DNA of 64,000 bases from Diplonema japonicum. Lineage: Eukaryota; Euglenozoa; Diplonemea; Diplonemida; Diplonemidae. Of this stretch, positions 52,828-63,845 are shown piece after piece. The stretch covers positions 372,001 through 436,000 of the forward strand of contig OZ025687.1 in the NCBI GenBank assembly GCA_964019335.1. Direction: 5' to 3'. Under the pieces are notes generated by a model. The model was not told the DNA's origin and searched no databases. It worked only from the letters and a program-made list of their open reading frames with translations. How positions within the stretch are numbered: the stretch's first letter is position 1; each line of letters begins with the position of its first letter. A program made the translations under genes and the position numbers.

Positions 52828-54580
52828 AGGGGGGGGGGATAAAAATGTTTCATATAAAAAAAATTAGTCACTTACACCCACCCATTATCCTTTTTTTTCT
52901 TGCCCCTTGTCTTTTGTTAGTACCTCTTATTCTAAAAAAAAAAAAAAAAAAAAAAGTAGTTATTTGCTTCTTATCTTCTGAAAGAGCTCACCCCTTTCCT
53001 CACACACATCCTTTTTCTTCTTCTTTTTTTTCCCCCCTCCAAATATAAATAGTTTTTTTTTTTTTGCCACTTTTTTCTGGATAAAGGTTTTAAAAGGTTT
53101 AAGGTAGCATTAAAGGGGGGGAAGTAAATAAGAAACGGGGTTGGAAAAAAAAAACTGGGATCAGAATTCTGGATTTGAAAACCAAGCTCATCAATATGTG
53201 AATTTACTTCCATCCAAGGCCTAATCCATACCAGTCGAAGAGGGAAGAAGAGAGTCTCCCGTGCAATATCTCAAAACGTGGACCGACTTCAGGGGGGAAA
53301 AATTAAGCGGCCAACGGAGAAGGACGAAGGAGCGCGAGATCCCTGTCTTGGCTATAAAAGATTTGGTGCTCAATTTCTGGAAAGTGGGGTAAAATTACTT
53401 ACTTGCTGCCGGATTATTATGGCCATTCCTTTCACTCTTGAACCTTTTTTTTTTTTTTTTTCTCGGTTCTCGATGAGTGAAATTATGGCCATAATCTGTT
53501 GGCAATAAAAATAGCTTTAAAAAAGGGAAAGAAGAAACACTTTTTTTTTTTTTTTGCTATCTGGCACTCCCCCCTTTTTTTGTGAAGTCATTTGGGCTGG
53601 TTGCTTTTATTTATTTGCAAAAAAAAAAGAAAAAAAAAAAAGACCGCAAACCAGAGCTCTGAATTGCGCGACGCTTCAAAAATGCAAAAAAAAAGGGGGG
53701 GGGAAAGGAAAAGCCCCATTCACGGTAAAAAAAAGTCTTTTTTCCCAGTCTGTGAGCAGAATTGTTACCCCCTCTATTCACGGTAACACTCGAAACTTTT
53801 CTATTCCACCAAAAAGGGTTGGGGGGGTTTTTTTGATAAAGTTTCCACTAAAACCATGTAGAGTGGTGCTTTGATCCATCCAGCGCAACCATAGTTTTAA
53901 GTACTTTTTACTTTTCCTCAAAAGAGCAAAACTGTGGTCAGGTAACCGTGGATGGTGGATGGAAAAACAATTTTTTTTTTTCCACTTACCGTGAAGGGTG
54001 TTTTTCGGGAAAAGGGAGAGAAATGCGAGAACAACATACAAAAAAAAAAAAAACACCCCCCTGCCCCCTTTGCCATATCCTCTTTTATTTACTTATTACT
54101 TTATTACTGTAAAAGAAAAAAAAAATATTGACGTTCAACATAAAAAACCTCCTTACGCAAAGGGGGTGGGGGGGTTTTTTTTTTTCAAGGGTGGTTAACT
54201 GCCCTGACAGTACGGAATAACCCCTGTGGGTTGGCAGTGGATGTGAACCAGCTTTTAGGCTTTTATATTTGAGCTCTTTTCCTGCACAGTACCTCATCCA
54301 GGAGTCAAGGACGGGGGGGGGGGGGGGAGAACATTTATCCCCCATTGACGTCATTTTTTTTTTACAGTATTTTTTTTTCCTTTCCCCCTCTCACCTTGCC
54401 CCCATCTTCTGATTTGTTTTTATTTTTATTTATTTATCCCCCCCTCTTTTTTTATTCTCTTCACTATTTTCTTCTAACATAGAACAAGTTATTCTGCCAC
54501 CACATTTATAAAAAAAAAAAAAGAAAAAAAAAATAACAAAAAAAAAATCAGGAGGGGCAGAGAAGAAAAAAAAAAGGAAA
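52828..54580. other. Intergenic region with unique islands and hairpin
   Basis: Homopolymers plus unique mixed segments (53150-53440, 53760-54040, 54180-54320). No protein or tRNA recognised. It includes a stem-loop at 53412-53496 and short TTCACGGTA/TACCGTGAA motifs at 53716, 53774 and 53989. Confidence 0.45.
53412..53496 (+). other. Long imperfect stem-loop
   Basis: GATTATTATGGCCATTCC...CACTC (left) pairs with GAGTGAAATTATGGCCATAATC (right) around a T-rich loop of ~37 nt. It could be a structured RNA or a remnant of an inverted-repeat element. Confidence 0.4.
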
Positions 54581-56365
54581 ATGTACGGGGGTGGCATTGG
54601 AGATGAAGGAGATGTTGATTATGAGGACGAGCAGGTAACATGGATGAAAAAAAAAAAAAAAAAAAAAAAAGGATTTCGGGTACGACGAGTACGCCATGGA
54701 TGATTCTTTAGACGCAATAACAAGGCTTGAAAGGTACCACACAAGCGATTTTTCGCTCCAACGGCTGGTTCTGGTTAGGTAAGAAACCCCTTCCTCCCCC
54801 CTCAAACAAACAAAGGGAACTATCGGACACCGCCATGGAGGCTGGCTACAACGTGACACTGCAGAGAATGCTGCCCCTGCTGTCGAACTTCGTCGCCGAT
54901 TCAGAGCCAAGCGTGAGACAGACGTTCGTGGAACAGTTGTGGCCGCTGGCCCAGTTTTTGATAGAGGGCGGCGAACCCGGCTATGCGGTATGATTTACAA
55001 AAAAAAAAAAAAAAAAAAAAATCTTTTTTTTTTTTAAAAGGAACTAACAAACACTTTTCTTCCCTTCACATTCGAGTTGCTTGTCGACAAGAATGTACAA
55101 GTGGGCATATCTGCCGTGAACACACTGACCAAACTGGTAGAGCTTGTAAGGGACGAACAGGTCGAGCCGCAATTGTTGAACGTTGTTGTGACTCTCGCGC
55201 ACGATGAACGTGCGGAAGACTACCGCATCGTTGCAGCCCAGCTCTTCAACGATCTCGCACCACGTTTCGGCGAGCAGAGATGCCTCAACACCGTCATCAA
55301 GGAGGTGGAACACCTCTCCACCGACACCTCCTTCTCCGTACGCAGAACCGTTGCAGGCAACCTCGGAAAGCTCATGGAAGTCATCGGCCTGCAAGCCTCT
55401 GTTGAGAAGCTCCTTCCCATATACCTCACCCTCTGCAAGGACGATATTTGGGGCGTCCGAAAGGCTTGTGTCGAACACATCTGCGACATATCAAAAGGTA
55501 TCACACGGGAAGTTAGAAAGTCCACGCTCGTTGAAATGTTTCAGAAGCTTGTGGAGGACCCTTCCAGGTGGGTTAAGGTTGGGCTGTATCAAAGCCTTGG
55601 AGGGTTCATCCACACATTGGATCAAGAGGATATCCCTACCGATCTCGTGAAACTCTTCGCAAGAATGGCACCGCAGGACGGTGCAGAATGTGACTATAGC
55701 GAATACTGCGCTTACTCCTTCCCGGCGGTAGTGGCAGCAGTAGGCAAAGACAGGTGGAATGAGCTGGAAGACGCATACGTCAGCTTGGTAAAGGACGTGG
55801 AATGGAAGGTGAGACGTACCCTGTCATATTCCCTGCATGAAATCGGAAGAGTAGTCGGGCCTGACATCTCGGAGAGAATTTTAACACAGGCATTCGATTT
55901 GTTCCTGCACGACCTTGACGAGGTGAAAATAGGTTGCGTTACACACGCTGCTGAGTTCATGGCATGCTTGTCTGACTCGGCTATTCAAAAGCACCTTCAT
56001 TCCATCTCAGCGCTCCCTCAGGAAACGGAAAATTGGAGACTCCGCGAGCTCATCGCGCAAAACCTCGGACGACTCGCAGAATTGGTCTCACCGAAGGTCT
56101 GTAAAGACCTGTTGCAAGCCCCGACAATTAGGCTTGCTGAAGATCAGGTTGCCGATGTTCGGCTTGCTGCGTACCCTTCTTTCGGGAAGGTGTTGAAGAA
56201 ACTCTCTGAGGGCGAGAAAAACGAGCAAGACGAGCTGCACACGTGGCTGTTCAACCTCCTGCCGAAAACACCGGACGACGAAACAAAATCCCACTTCCAA
56301 CGAAGGCAAATGTTTGTTCAGATTGCTGGGTACTGTGTTCTCGAGGGGGTCATGCCAGATTTGGT

Positions 56366-56400
<35 letters not shown>

Positions 56401-56588
56401 AGTTCCTCGAAGAATTCGAAAAATTAACATCTGACAAGGTTCCCAATGTTAGGCTTGTGTTGGCGAAGGTGATGACCGAACATGTTTTACAGAAAGACAG
56501 CCTGAAGGACAACACGAAGGTAGGATCGATCAAGACAAAGTTGAAGGATGACAACGATAAAGATGTTCAGTACTACAATTGCGAGTGA
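54581..56588 (+). CDS. Protein phosphatase 4 regulatory subunit 1-like HEAT protein, 5 exons
   Basis: HEAT-repeat scaffold that would recruit the PP4 (or PP2A-type) catalytic subunit to substrates. Exons 54581-54634, 54672-54778, 54816-54987, 55077-56363 and 56403-56588 give exactly 602 codons (601 aa). The N-terminus has an acidic stretch then DDSLDAITRLERYHTSDFSL, as in PP4R1. HEAT repeats follow. DIWGVRKACVEHICDISKG and DPSRWVKVGLYQSLG closely match the PP4R1 core. Introns are 37, 37, 89 and 39 nt. Numbers 1, 3 and 4 contain A runs of 23-28 before the acceptor. Retention of the last (39 nt, no stop) would insert polylysine in frame. The exon 3/4 join is the least certain because little sequence connects the repeats there. 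Confidence 0.83.
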
Positions 56589-57294
56589 AAACAAAAGGGG
56601 GGGGGGGGGGGGGTGGGGATGAAACCGCTATTTCTATGGCCTGGGAGAATCAAAAAAAAAAATGTGAATAGCCCAAAAAGGGGGGAGAGAAGAAGAAAAA
56701 AAAAAGTGTGTTTTCCTTCCTTTCTTTTTTTTTTATATTTCCCTGTCCCTTCCTCTTGCCCGCGAATATATTTTTTTCCCCCCTCTCCCCTCCCATTCCC
56801 CTGTTTTAAAACGCCTGCTTTGAGAAGAAGGAGAAAAGAGAAGAACAAAACCCTGGTGGGTTACTATGCGCTTGTTGCTGTTGGGAGGGAAGGGAAGAAG
56901 AAAGCAGTATAAATTAGCAAAAGGATAAGTTAGAGATATACATTCGAATTGAAAACCGTATTGAAATAGATGCCCTTTTTTTTCATTCTCTTTCTTCCCC
57001 CTTCCCCTAAAAATTTTTGAAGAAAAAAAAGGGGGGGGGTGTCCATAATTTATATTTTTAGAAAGCCGAAGGACTAAGCTGGTGAGCGCGAAAACGCAAA
57101 AACCAAAAAAAAAAAAAAAAAAAAAAAAATCCAGTTTTTTTTTTTTTTTATTCTTTTCGCTTTTTTTCCCCCCATACCCCCCCGCCTCACCTCCCTCCAA
57201 AGGAAAAAAAAAAAAAAAAAACCATACCTCCACCTACGACTCTTTCAACCTGCCCCCAAAATTTTCTTTTTTTTTTATACTTTTTTCCTTCCAA
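56589..57294. other. Intergenic homopolymer region
   Basis: A, T, G and C runs without a gene. It ends in a T-rich tract and TTCCAAG (AG at 57294-57295), a candidate trans-splice acceptor for the BTB gene. Confidence 0.5.
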
Positions 57295-57359
57295 GATTTT
57301 GTGGGCGGGCAAGAGAGAAAAAAAAAAGAAGGCGAAATAAAAAAAAAAAAAAAAAAAAA

Positions 57360-58487
57360 ATGGTCTTCGGTGAATACAAGCTGCGAAAAGAAATGGAAGG
57401 CCTCAGATTGGGGGGCAACACCGGATACAAAGGGATTTTCATGCGCCACATTTCGCTCCAGGAAGACATGCTGTGGCTGATAGGGTCCGAGGAAGGCCTA
57501 AGGCTGGCGGACGCAGTTATCCAAAATGGTGAAACACCGCACCATGTACACAAGTCAGTAGTGTGGAACAGACTCGGGTGTGGCGGCGACCAGTCTACAA
57601 AAATCATTCTCCGAAAAAATGTTTCCGACATAGCGATGAAGATGTTCCTGTGTTTTTTGTACACCGGGAAAATCGGAAAGCCGTATCTAACAGAATCGCA
57701 GGCAGAAGAACTAACCGGGCTAGCTGACGAGCTCAACTTCGAACCCCTAAAAGCCCCCGAAACAAACTCATTCAAAACCCTCACCAGCACCATTTCCAAC
57801 ATGATTTCCATCGACGAAAAAAACAAGAACACCCACTATGACATCAAGATCAAAAGCCTGGAAACTGGCGAGACCATCCACGCTTCAAAAGCCTTATTAT
57901 CCGCAAGATGCGGTTTTTTTGAAGAGGCATTCCAACCTGGAAAATGGCAGCAAGATGACACCATAGACCTTGACATCAAAGGGTCTGTTTTGAATGACTT
58001 CGCAACTTTTATAGGAATGGGCACTTTATCCTTCATAGGTGAAGACCTTGAGAGGGCCTACGGTCTCGCAGAATGCGCAGCATTTCTTGATTTTGAACCC
58101 CTGCGAACTGCCTCCGAAAAGTACATATCTCACAGATTGACTGTTGAAAACGCCTGTGTCCTGTGGAACGTGATACAGGATTTGAACGCAAGTATCGCTC
58201 ACGAGACGGCTCTGTCCTTTATTGTCTTGAATTTCGCTGCTGTTTCAAACACACCCAGTTTTCCTCTTCTGCGCAAGGAGCTTCTCAAAGAGGCGTTGAG
58301 CCAGGGTGACATCACTTCCCCAACACCCACAGTTGTTTCGTGTATTAAAATGTGGGTGTCAAAGCAGGAGGGGAACACGGAACGGCTTCTGGAGGAGCTC
58401 ATGCCTCCGAACACACTGCTGAACCAAGACACCAAAGCTGTTATGATGGGAACCAAGAGACGGGAACCCCGGTTCATCGGATTTTGA
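57360..58487 (+). CDS. BTB/POZ and BACK domain protein
   Basis: 375 aa, intron-free, ATG directly after an A run. Two BTB-like folds are visible. One spans about residues 60-120 (VWNRLGCGG...IILRKNVSDIAMKMFLCFLYTGKI). The second spans about 155-245 (THYDIKIKSLETGETIHASKALLSAR...IDLDI..LNDFATFIGMGTLSF). A BACK-type helical region follows (SEKYISHRLTVENACVLWNVIQ). No Kelch repeats or other C-terminal module. Such proteins often act as substrate adaptors for cullin-3 ubiquitin ligases (family knowledge). Partner unknown. Confidence 0.75.
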   Translation: MVFGEYKLRKEMEGLRLGGNTGYKGIFMRHISLQEDMLWLIGSEEGLRLADAVIQNGETPHHVHKSVVWNRLGCGGDQSTKIILRKNVSDIAMKMFLCFLYTGKIGKPYLTESQAEELTGLADELNFEPLKAPETNSFKTLTSTISNMISIDEKNKNTHYDIKIKSLETGETIHASKALLSARCGFFEEAFQPGKWQQDDTIDLDIKGSVLNDFATFIGMGTLSFIGEDLERAYGLAECAAFLDFEPLRTASEKYISHRLTVENACVLWNVIQDLNASIAHETALSFIVLNFAAVSNTPSFPLLRKELLKEALSQGDITSPTPTVVSCIKMWVSKQEGNTERLLEELMPPNTLLNQDTKAVMMGTKRREPRFIGF

Positions 58488-58764
58488 CAGTTTTTTACTG
58501 TAAAAAAAATAAAAATAAAAATACTCGCCTTTTTTTTTTTTTGGATTCTCTTCGTTTTATTTTCTCTTCTAGCCTTTCTTAAGGTCGGGGTTTTATTTAT
58601 TTTTTTTTTCTCCCCCACCTTTTTTTTTTTTTTTTTTTTTTTTTCGTGTTTTTCTTTTTCTTTTTTTTTTCAAAATATCTTCATATTGAAACAGGAGGGG
58701 AAAGAGAGAGGGGAACAACAAAAAAAAAAAAGGGAAAAAAAAAAAAGAAAAAAAAAAAAAAAAA
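58488..58764. other. Intercistronic spacer
   Basis: T-rich tract followed by an A-run leader into the small EF-hand gene. No gene. Confidence 0.45.
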
Positions 58765-59019
58765 ATGACCACGCTACCGAGTGCTGAGAAATTGATCAAG
58801 CTGTTCGAAAATTTCGACGACGGGAACACTGGCAAACTTCCCTCGGATGTCATGAGGTGTATCTTGCAGGAGGCTGGAGACAAGTTCAAAGACGACGAGT
58901 GGCAGACACTAAAGGACGATTTGGATAGAGATGGCATGTGTGATTACAAGTGGTACGTAGAAACTATCCTCTGCAACAGTGAAGGTATCGGTAATTACAA
59001 CAACTGGCTCAAACAGTAG
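58765..59019 (+). CDS. Small EF-hand protein
   Basis: 84 aa, intron-free, starting directly after an A run. One EF-hand-like loop (DDGNTGKLPSDV) is followed by a degenerate second one (DRDGMCDYKWYVE). It resembles the C-terminal half of calmodulin or a myosin light chain. It may be a light chain or an accessory subunit. A two-EF-hand protein this short is unusual but complete here, from start to stop. Confidence 0.6.
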   Translation: MTTLPSAEKLIKLFENFDDGNTGKLPSDVMRCILQEAGDKFKDDEWQTLKDDLDRDGMCDYKWYVETILCNSEGIGNYNNWLKQ

Positions 59020-59399
59020 AAGTCTCCCTCTCACCCTTGTTTTTTTTTTTTTTTTTTTTTCCACCCTTAAATGCGGTGATGTTTTCTGTTTGTAGTATCT
59101 CCCCCCACCCCCCCCCTCCCCCCTCCATCCCCCCGCCCCTGAAAAAAAAAAGTGTTGCCTTCTTTTTTTTTCTTTTCCACCCCCCCCTTCCTTTTTTTTG
59201 TATAAAAAAAGATTTTCTCAACAAAATAAAAAAAAAGATTATATAGTGAGCGAAGGATGGGGAAGGGGGGGGAAAAAATTGTTGTTCTCATTCCCCCCCC
59301 CCCCAGCATTTCAGCAAAAAAAATCTTTTTTAAAGGGGCAGTGGGAGGGGCTTTTTTTTTTTTCTCTCCACAAAAAAAAAAAGAAAAATTATTAAAAAA
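59020..59399. other. Intercistronic spacer
   Basis: T, C and A runs ending in a C tract followed by AGCATTTCAG (AGs at 59305-59306 and 59313-59314), candidate acceptors, then an A-rich leader. Confidence 0.45.
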
Positions 59400-61528
59400 A
59401 TGGAAAACGAAAGCGAAGATGTAGAGCTAGATTTCTCAGAATTAACGGCGTTGAACGGGGAGGAAGGCGGGCTGTGTCTGGCCAGCGGGCTTTTGGACGA
59501 ACTTGAAGACGACGGCAAAGCAGGAGGCGGTGGAAGCCGAACAGTTCCCACCACCCCCTACGGAGCCGGGAAAACATTCCAGTACATAGCACCTCTCGCA
59601 ACATCTCCTGAAGAAACAATAGATTTCGCAGGGTTCAGACGCGCCTTAGAGCAAAGAGTCGGAGCAAGGCACGCAAACCCAATCCCCACACCTCCACAAC
59701 CAGCTCAACTGGCAGTGCCATTTATAACATGCTCTTTAAATGGAATTTCCATAATACAGTTGACGCTTCCGTCGGTCGAACACACGGCAGCAAGTGTAAC
59801 AAGCATTGTGAAGCCAATGTCGATGGCAAACCCAAGAAAAATGCCCGAGGGGAAGTATTTTTTACAAACGGTGGTGGTCTTGCCGTCTATCTTCCTGTCG
59901 AGCAAGCTATCATGGGTGGTGGTTCTGAAGCTTGCGAATTCCAATTCCGAAAAACTAATCGATATCGGGACCATTTCTAAGGAGAACAGCGATGTATTCC
60001 TCGAGACTGAGCTTGACTTTGAGCCAGAAACAGCAATCCTCACCGCCACCCACAACGCTGTCATCGGCCAGAAAAAACTCGATCCAGAAGTAGAAAGTTT
60101 CATCGACGAAATCAAGGATATCTTCTATTCTGCTACCGTGAACCCTCGGGGTGGGTCCCTGCAGCTCAGCACGGTGTCGGACCACATCAAAACGAATTGT
60201 TCAACACAATATCACAAACTTGTTGAGATTGGTTACAAGGGGGATTTTCAAGCTATGATTCTGGACCATCCCGATACATTCCTTGTTTTTCAATTCAGCG
60301 ATAAAGAAATTGAAAGTCGTGGCCTTGACCAAGGATCTGCCAAGGAAGTACGGGTGGCACTCACCCTCCACGAGAAACAGGGTTGCAAAGCCGTTAACAC
60401 GCAGAAAGAATCTAATCAAAGAGAAACCGAGAAACAGCTTATCTCCAAACTAGAAGAGATCCTCCACGACCGCGACTATGACCAACGGGAGCTTCTCGAC
60501 ATTGTCGCTCGCGACCCGAAACTTTTGTTCTTTCTCTCACCGTCATTCTCTACCTTGATGAGGTTTTTGAGCAAGCACAGGGATATTTTCGCGTGGACCA
60601 CGCATCCTGACAAACCGACGTCGATAGGTTTGGTGGGCATGTTGAAAGCGGAAACAAAGCCAATAAGGGAGCGTGTCGAAAAGGAAAAAGAGAAGGAAAA
60701 GGAAAAAGAAGACCAACCTCTTCAACAAACCTCCGGAAAGAAGAAAAAGAAGAAGAAGAATAAAGCCAATTCAAACAATGTCCCTGTTGTTACCACTGCG
60801 CACCCCGTACCAGCGCCTGTGGAGCCGTCCTCATCGGCTGAGGTTTTGGACTCTGTTCCCAAGTTGCCGCCGCACCCTACAACAAGCATTGTGAAACAGG
60901 TACCGCTACCTACGCAACAGCAAAAAGTAGTTCAGCAAGTCCAGCAGCCTCAGCATCCTGTTCACCAAATGCAGCAAGCGGTTAACATGCAACAATTGCA
61001 ACAGGAAGCTGCTAAACAACAGCAACAACAGCAACAAGTGCACCTTCAACAGAATGCAATGGGTTTGCAGGTTGCACAGACAGCAGCTGCGAATGTTCAA
61101 GCGGGCGTGCAACAAATTTCCTATCAACCGCAGTTGCAACAGCAGCAGATAGTTCTTACCACGACAGGTGCCTACCAGCAAGCGGGGCCTTACCAGCAGT
61201 ACTCCCAGCAGCAGTATCCTGTTCATTATGACGTGGTGTGTGATTTTTTTTTATTTTTATTTTTATTTTATTTTTTTTTTTTTTACAGGGTTCTGGCACT
61301 ACAATTGCGTACCCTTACAGCGAGATTCGCACCTTGCCGTTGTCGCCGACCGTGCAGCCCACCACTTGCCTCCCTCAACAAGCGGGCATTCAAAACTACG
61401 TAATGACCAGTTCCCCCCCATCCATCCTGTCCCCAAATTGCCAGTTTAGAACTGTTCAGCAGTTGCCAACTGGAATCCTTCAGGGAATGAATGGTATCGG
61501 ACAGTCAAGTCCTGCGAACCAGGGTTAA
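59400..61528 (+). CDS. Gln-rich protein with HTH-like segments, possible RNA-binding regulator
   Basis: About 691 aa (exons 59400-61235 and 61289-61528, T-rich 53-nt intron). The N-terminus is acidic. A central region resembles OST-HTH/LOTUS-like winged helices. The first is GGSLQLSTVSDHI...DHPDTFLVF, near residues 250-300. The second is LLDIVARDPKLLFFLSPSFS...SKHRDIFAW, near 360-400. I assign these tentatively. A Lys/Glu-rich stretch (~425-460) and a long Gln-rich tract (~510-600) follow, typical of mRNP-granule proteins. The intron donor could lie 3 nt earlier. The start sits directly after an A run. Confidence 0.65.
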
Positions 61529-63510
61529 AAAATCTTTTTTAAAAAAATGGGGAGGGGGGGGGGGGGATACTAATTGGAAATTCAAAGAATGATGACATAC
61601 TATATGAAACAGGAATCTATAAAAAAAAGGGGGGGGGGAGAGAGAGAGAGAGAACATGGTTTACCAAATCTCATTCACAAATACTCGCACATATGTTTTT
61701 TTTTTTTATACTGTTTTCGATCTTTTTTTTTCTTCTTTTCCGTTATATTTTCTTTTTTTTTTTTTTTTTGCCTGTCTTTTTTTTTTTTTTTGTTTTTTCT
61801 TTTTCTTCTTCGATATCTGGCCCTTCCCAGTTTTTTTTTGTTGCAAAGAAGAAAAGGGGTGGAGATACATTTTTTTTCTTCTTTTTTTTTCTTTTCTTTT
61901 CTTCTTCTTCTTCCCCCCCCCCCCCCCCCCCACTCTTTCATGCCATTTCATTTTTATATAGCCAGCAAAAAAAAAGAAGAAAAAAGAAGAAACAAAAAAA
62001 AAAAAAGAAAAATGTTGAGCAAGCATTATTGTGTGTCATAATTTTTAAACGAAAAAATCTTTGAATTTTTTTTCTTGATGAAAATTTTTCGTTTACCAGT
62101 AGTATACCATGTTTTTAATGTTTGTCACATACTGCAGGTTCCCTTCAAAGACATCTTTTAAAACTGTAGAAATGAAAATATTGCGCGAACTGGCAAAAAT
62201 TAGTTTGAGTTTCTTTTTCCCCCAGACGTCCAGTATTTTTGTCAGTCTGGGATATTTGCCAGTCCGCTATTTTTCATGATTCAGTAATTTAAATGTGGTA
62301 ATTACTTTTATAATCGGTTTGTGCACAAGAAAAAAAAAAAGAAAAAAAAAACTTGCTAATATTTTTTCTTTTCTCTCTCTTTGCACCCATCACTTCACCT
62401 CAAAGGGAAAGATAATTGTATATTACAGGGAGAAATGTTCCTTTCTCCACCATTTTTTCTTCTTTTTTTTTTCTTTTTTTTTTTCCTTTCTTTTTTTTTT
62501 TTCCGCCTTGCCCCTACACAAATAAATAAAGGGTACGCGAGGATTTAACAAAAAAGATAATCTTCTTTTTCTTTCTTTCTTCCCCCTCCCCCTTTTTTTT
62601 TTATCCACCGAGATCAATAACTTAATGGGTATACAGGGCCAGAAGTCCTTTCAAGAAAAAAAATTTTTTTTTTATATTAGCAAGAAAAAAAAAAAGAAAA
62701 AAAAAGGAGGGATGAGAAACAAACAACACCAACAAAATATCTTCCCAGTCTCCCCCGGTTTGCGATTTTTTTTTTTTCTTACTTCGATTCAACAGAGCAA
62801 AGTGCTCTCCACATGAAATCGAAGGTTTTTGACCCCCCTTTTTTTTCATTCAAAAAAAAAAATTCTCAACGCATTTAAAAGAAAAAAAAAAAAGAAAAGG
62901 CTTTCATACCGCACTTGGGCTTAATAATTATTTTCATATTCAGGTCCAAATACGGCACCTGGTTTGCGATTATTATGTAATTGTGAAGCCAACTTGAGGA
63001 TTGGATATCGAACTTGATGATGGGCTGGCTTGGATAATTTTTTTTAATTTCTTTGTATATGTCCCAGGCTGCAGTGCATAATAATCTCAAATTCGGGTAA
63101 TTTAAAAAAAAAATGGTACCCTTCAGATAGACACCCACTGTACACTGCAAAAAAAAAGGGGGGGCAGAGAGAGCCAAGGACGCAATGCATTGGGTCCAGA
63201 AATACCCCCACCCCCCCTTTTTTTTTCCTTTTTTTCCTTCTCTCTTTTACTTGCAAGTATATATTGCTTGTATAGTTGCAAATAACTCTCAGCATCCGAA
63301 GAAAATTCGAAAAAAACGTGGCAACGGGTTGCAAAATACCCCCCTTTATAATAACGACGATAGCATTTATTATTGTCGGGGGAAAAAAAAGAGGAAAAAA
63401 AAAAAGAGAAAAAAAGAAAAAGAAAAAAAAGCACATATAAGACTACCGTTGGAGCAGCAATACGTTTGACAAGCGCTAATGAAAAAAAAAAATTTTTTTT
63501 TTGTTTATCG
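61529..63510. other. Intergenic homopolymer region
   Basis: T, A, G and C runs with mixed islands (62060-62300, 62890-63130). No gene recognised. Contains repeat A2. Confidence 0.5.
62124..62159 (+). repeat. Dispersed 36-nt repeat, copy A2
   Basis: Identical to 42736-42771. The flanking sequence is unrelated. Confidence 0.7.
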
Positions 63511-63845
63511 CTTCATATCCGCTAAGTGACCCGGCCTATGTCCAAATTGGGTCATACTGAATTTCTTTTAGAGCAAAGGTTCACTGATTTTTTTTTTTTT
63601 TTTTTTATGTTTCCCCAAAAAAGAAATCCATATGCAATCTGTATTTTTCCAAAAAAAAAAAAAAAAAAAAAAAATCTTGGGGGCTAACCATTTTTTACCT
63701 CAGAAGTCGCCACTTGGGCTTGGCCATTTTTGGCTGGGCTCTGTCCAACAACGAGAAGCTCGGAAGGCAAGAAATACATCCTTGGTGAAACCATTTTAGC
63801 CCCTCAAATTGCGGGCTGTGATTGGGTCACTTAGCGGATATGAAG
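63511..63845. mobile_element. Short inverted-repeat element (MITE-like)
   Basis: CTTCATATCCGCTAAGTGACCC (63511-63532) and its perfect reverse complement (63824-63845) bound a 335-bp segment with no coding capacity. Target duplication is unclear: TA occurs near both ends but not at symmetric spacing. Confidence 0.65.

Noticed and set aside
54180-54320. Possible tRNA in a mixed-sequence island
   Set aside because: No B-box (GGTTCGANTCC) and no cloverleaf could be drawn.
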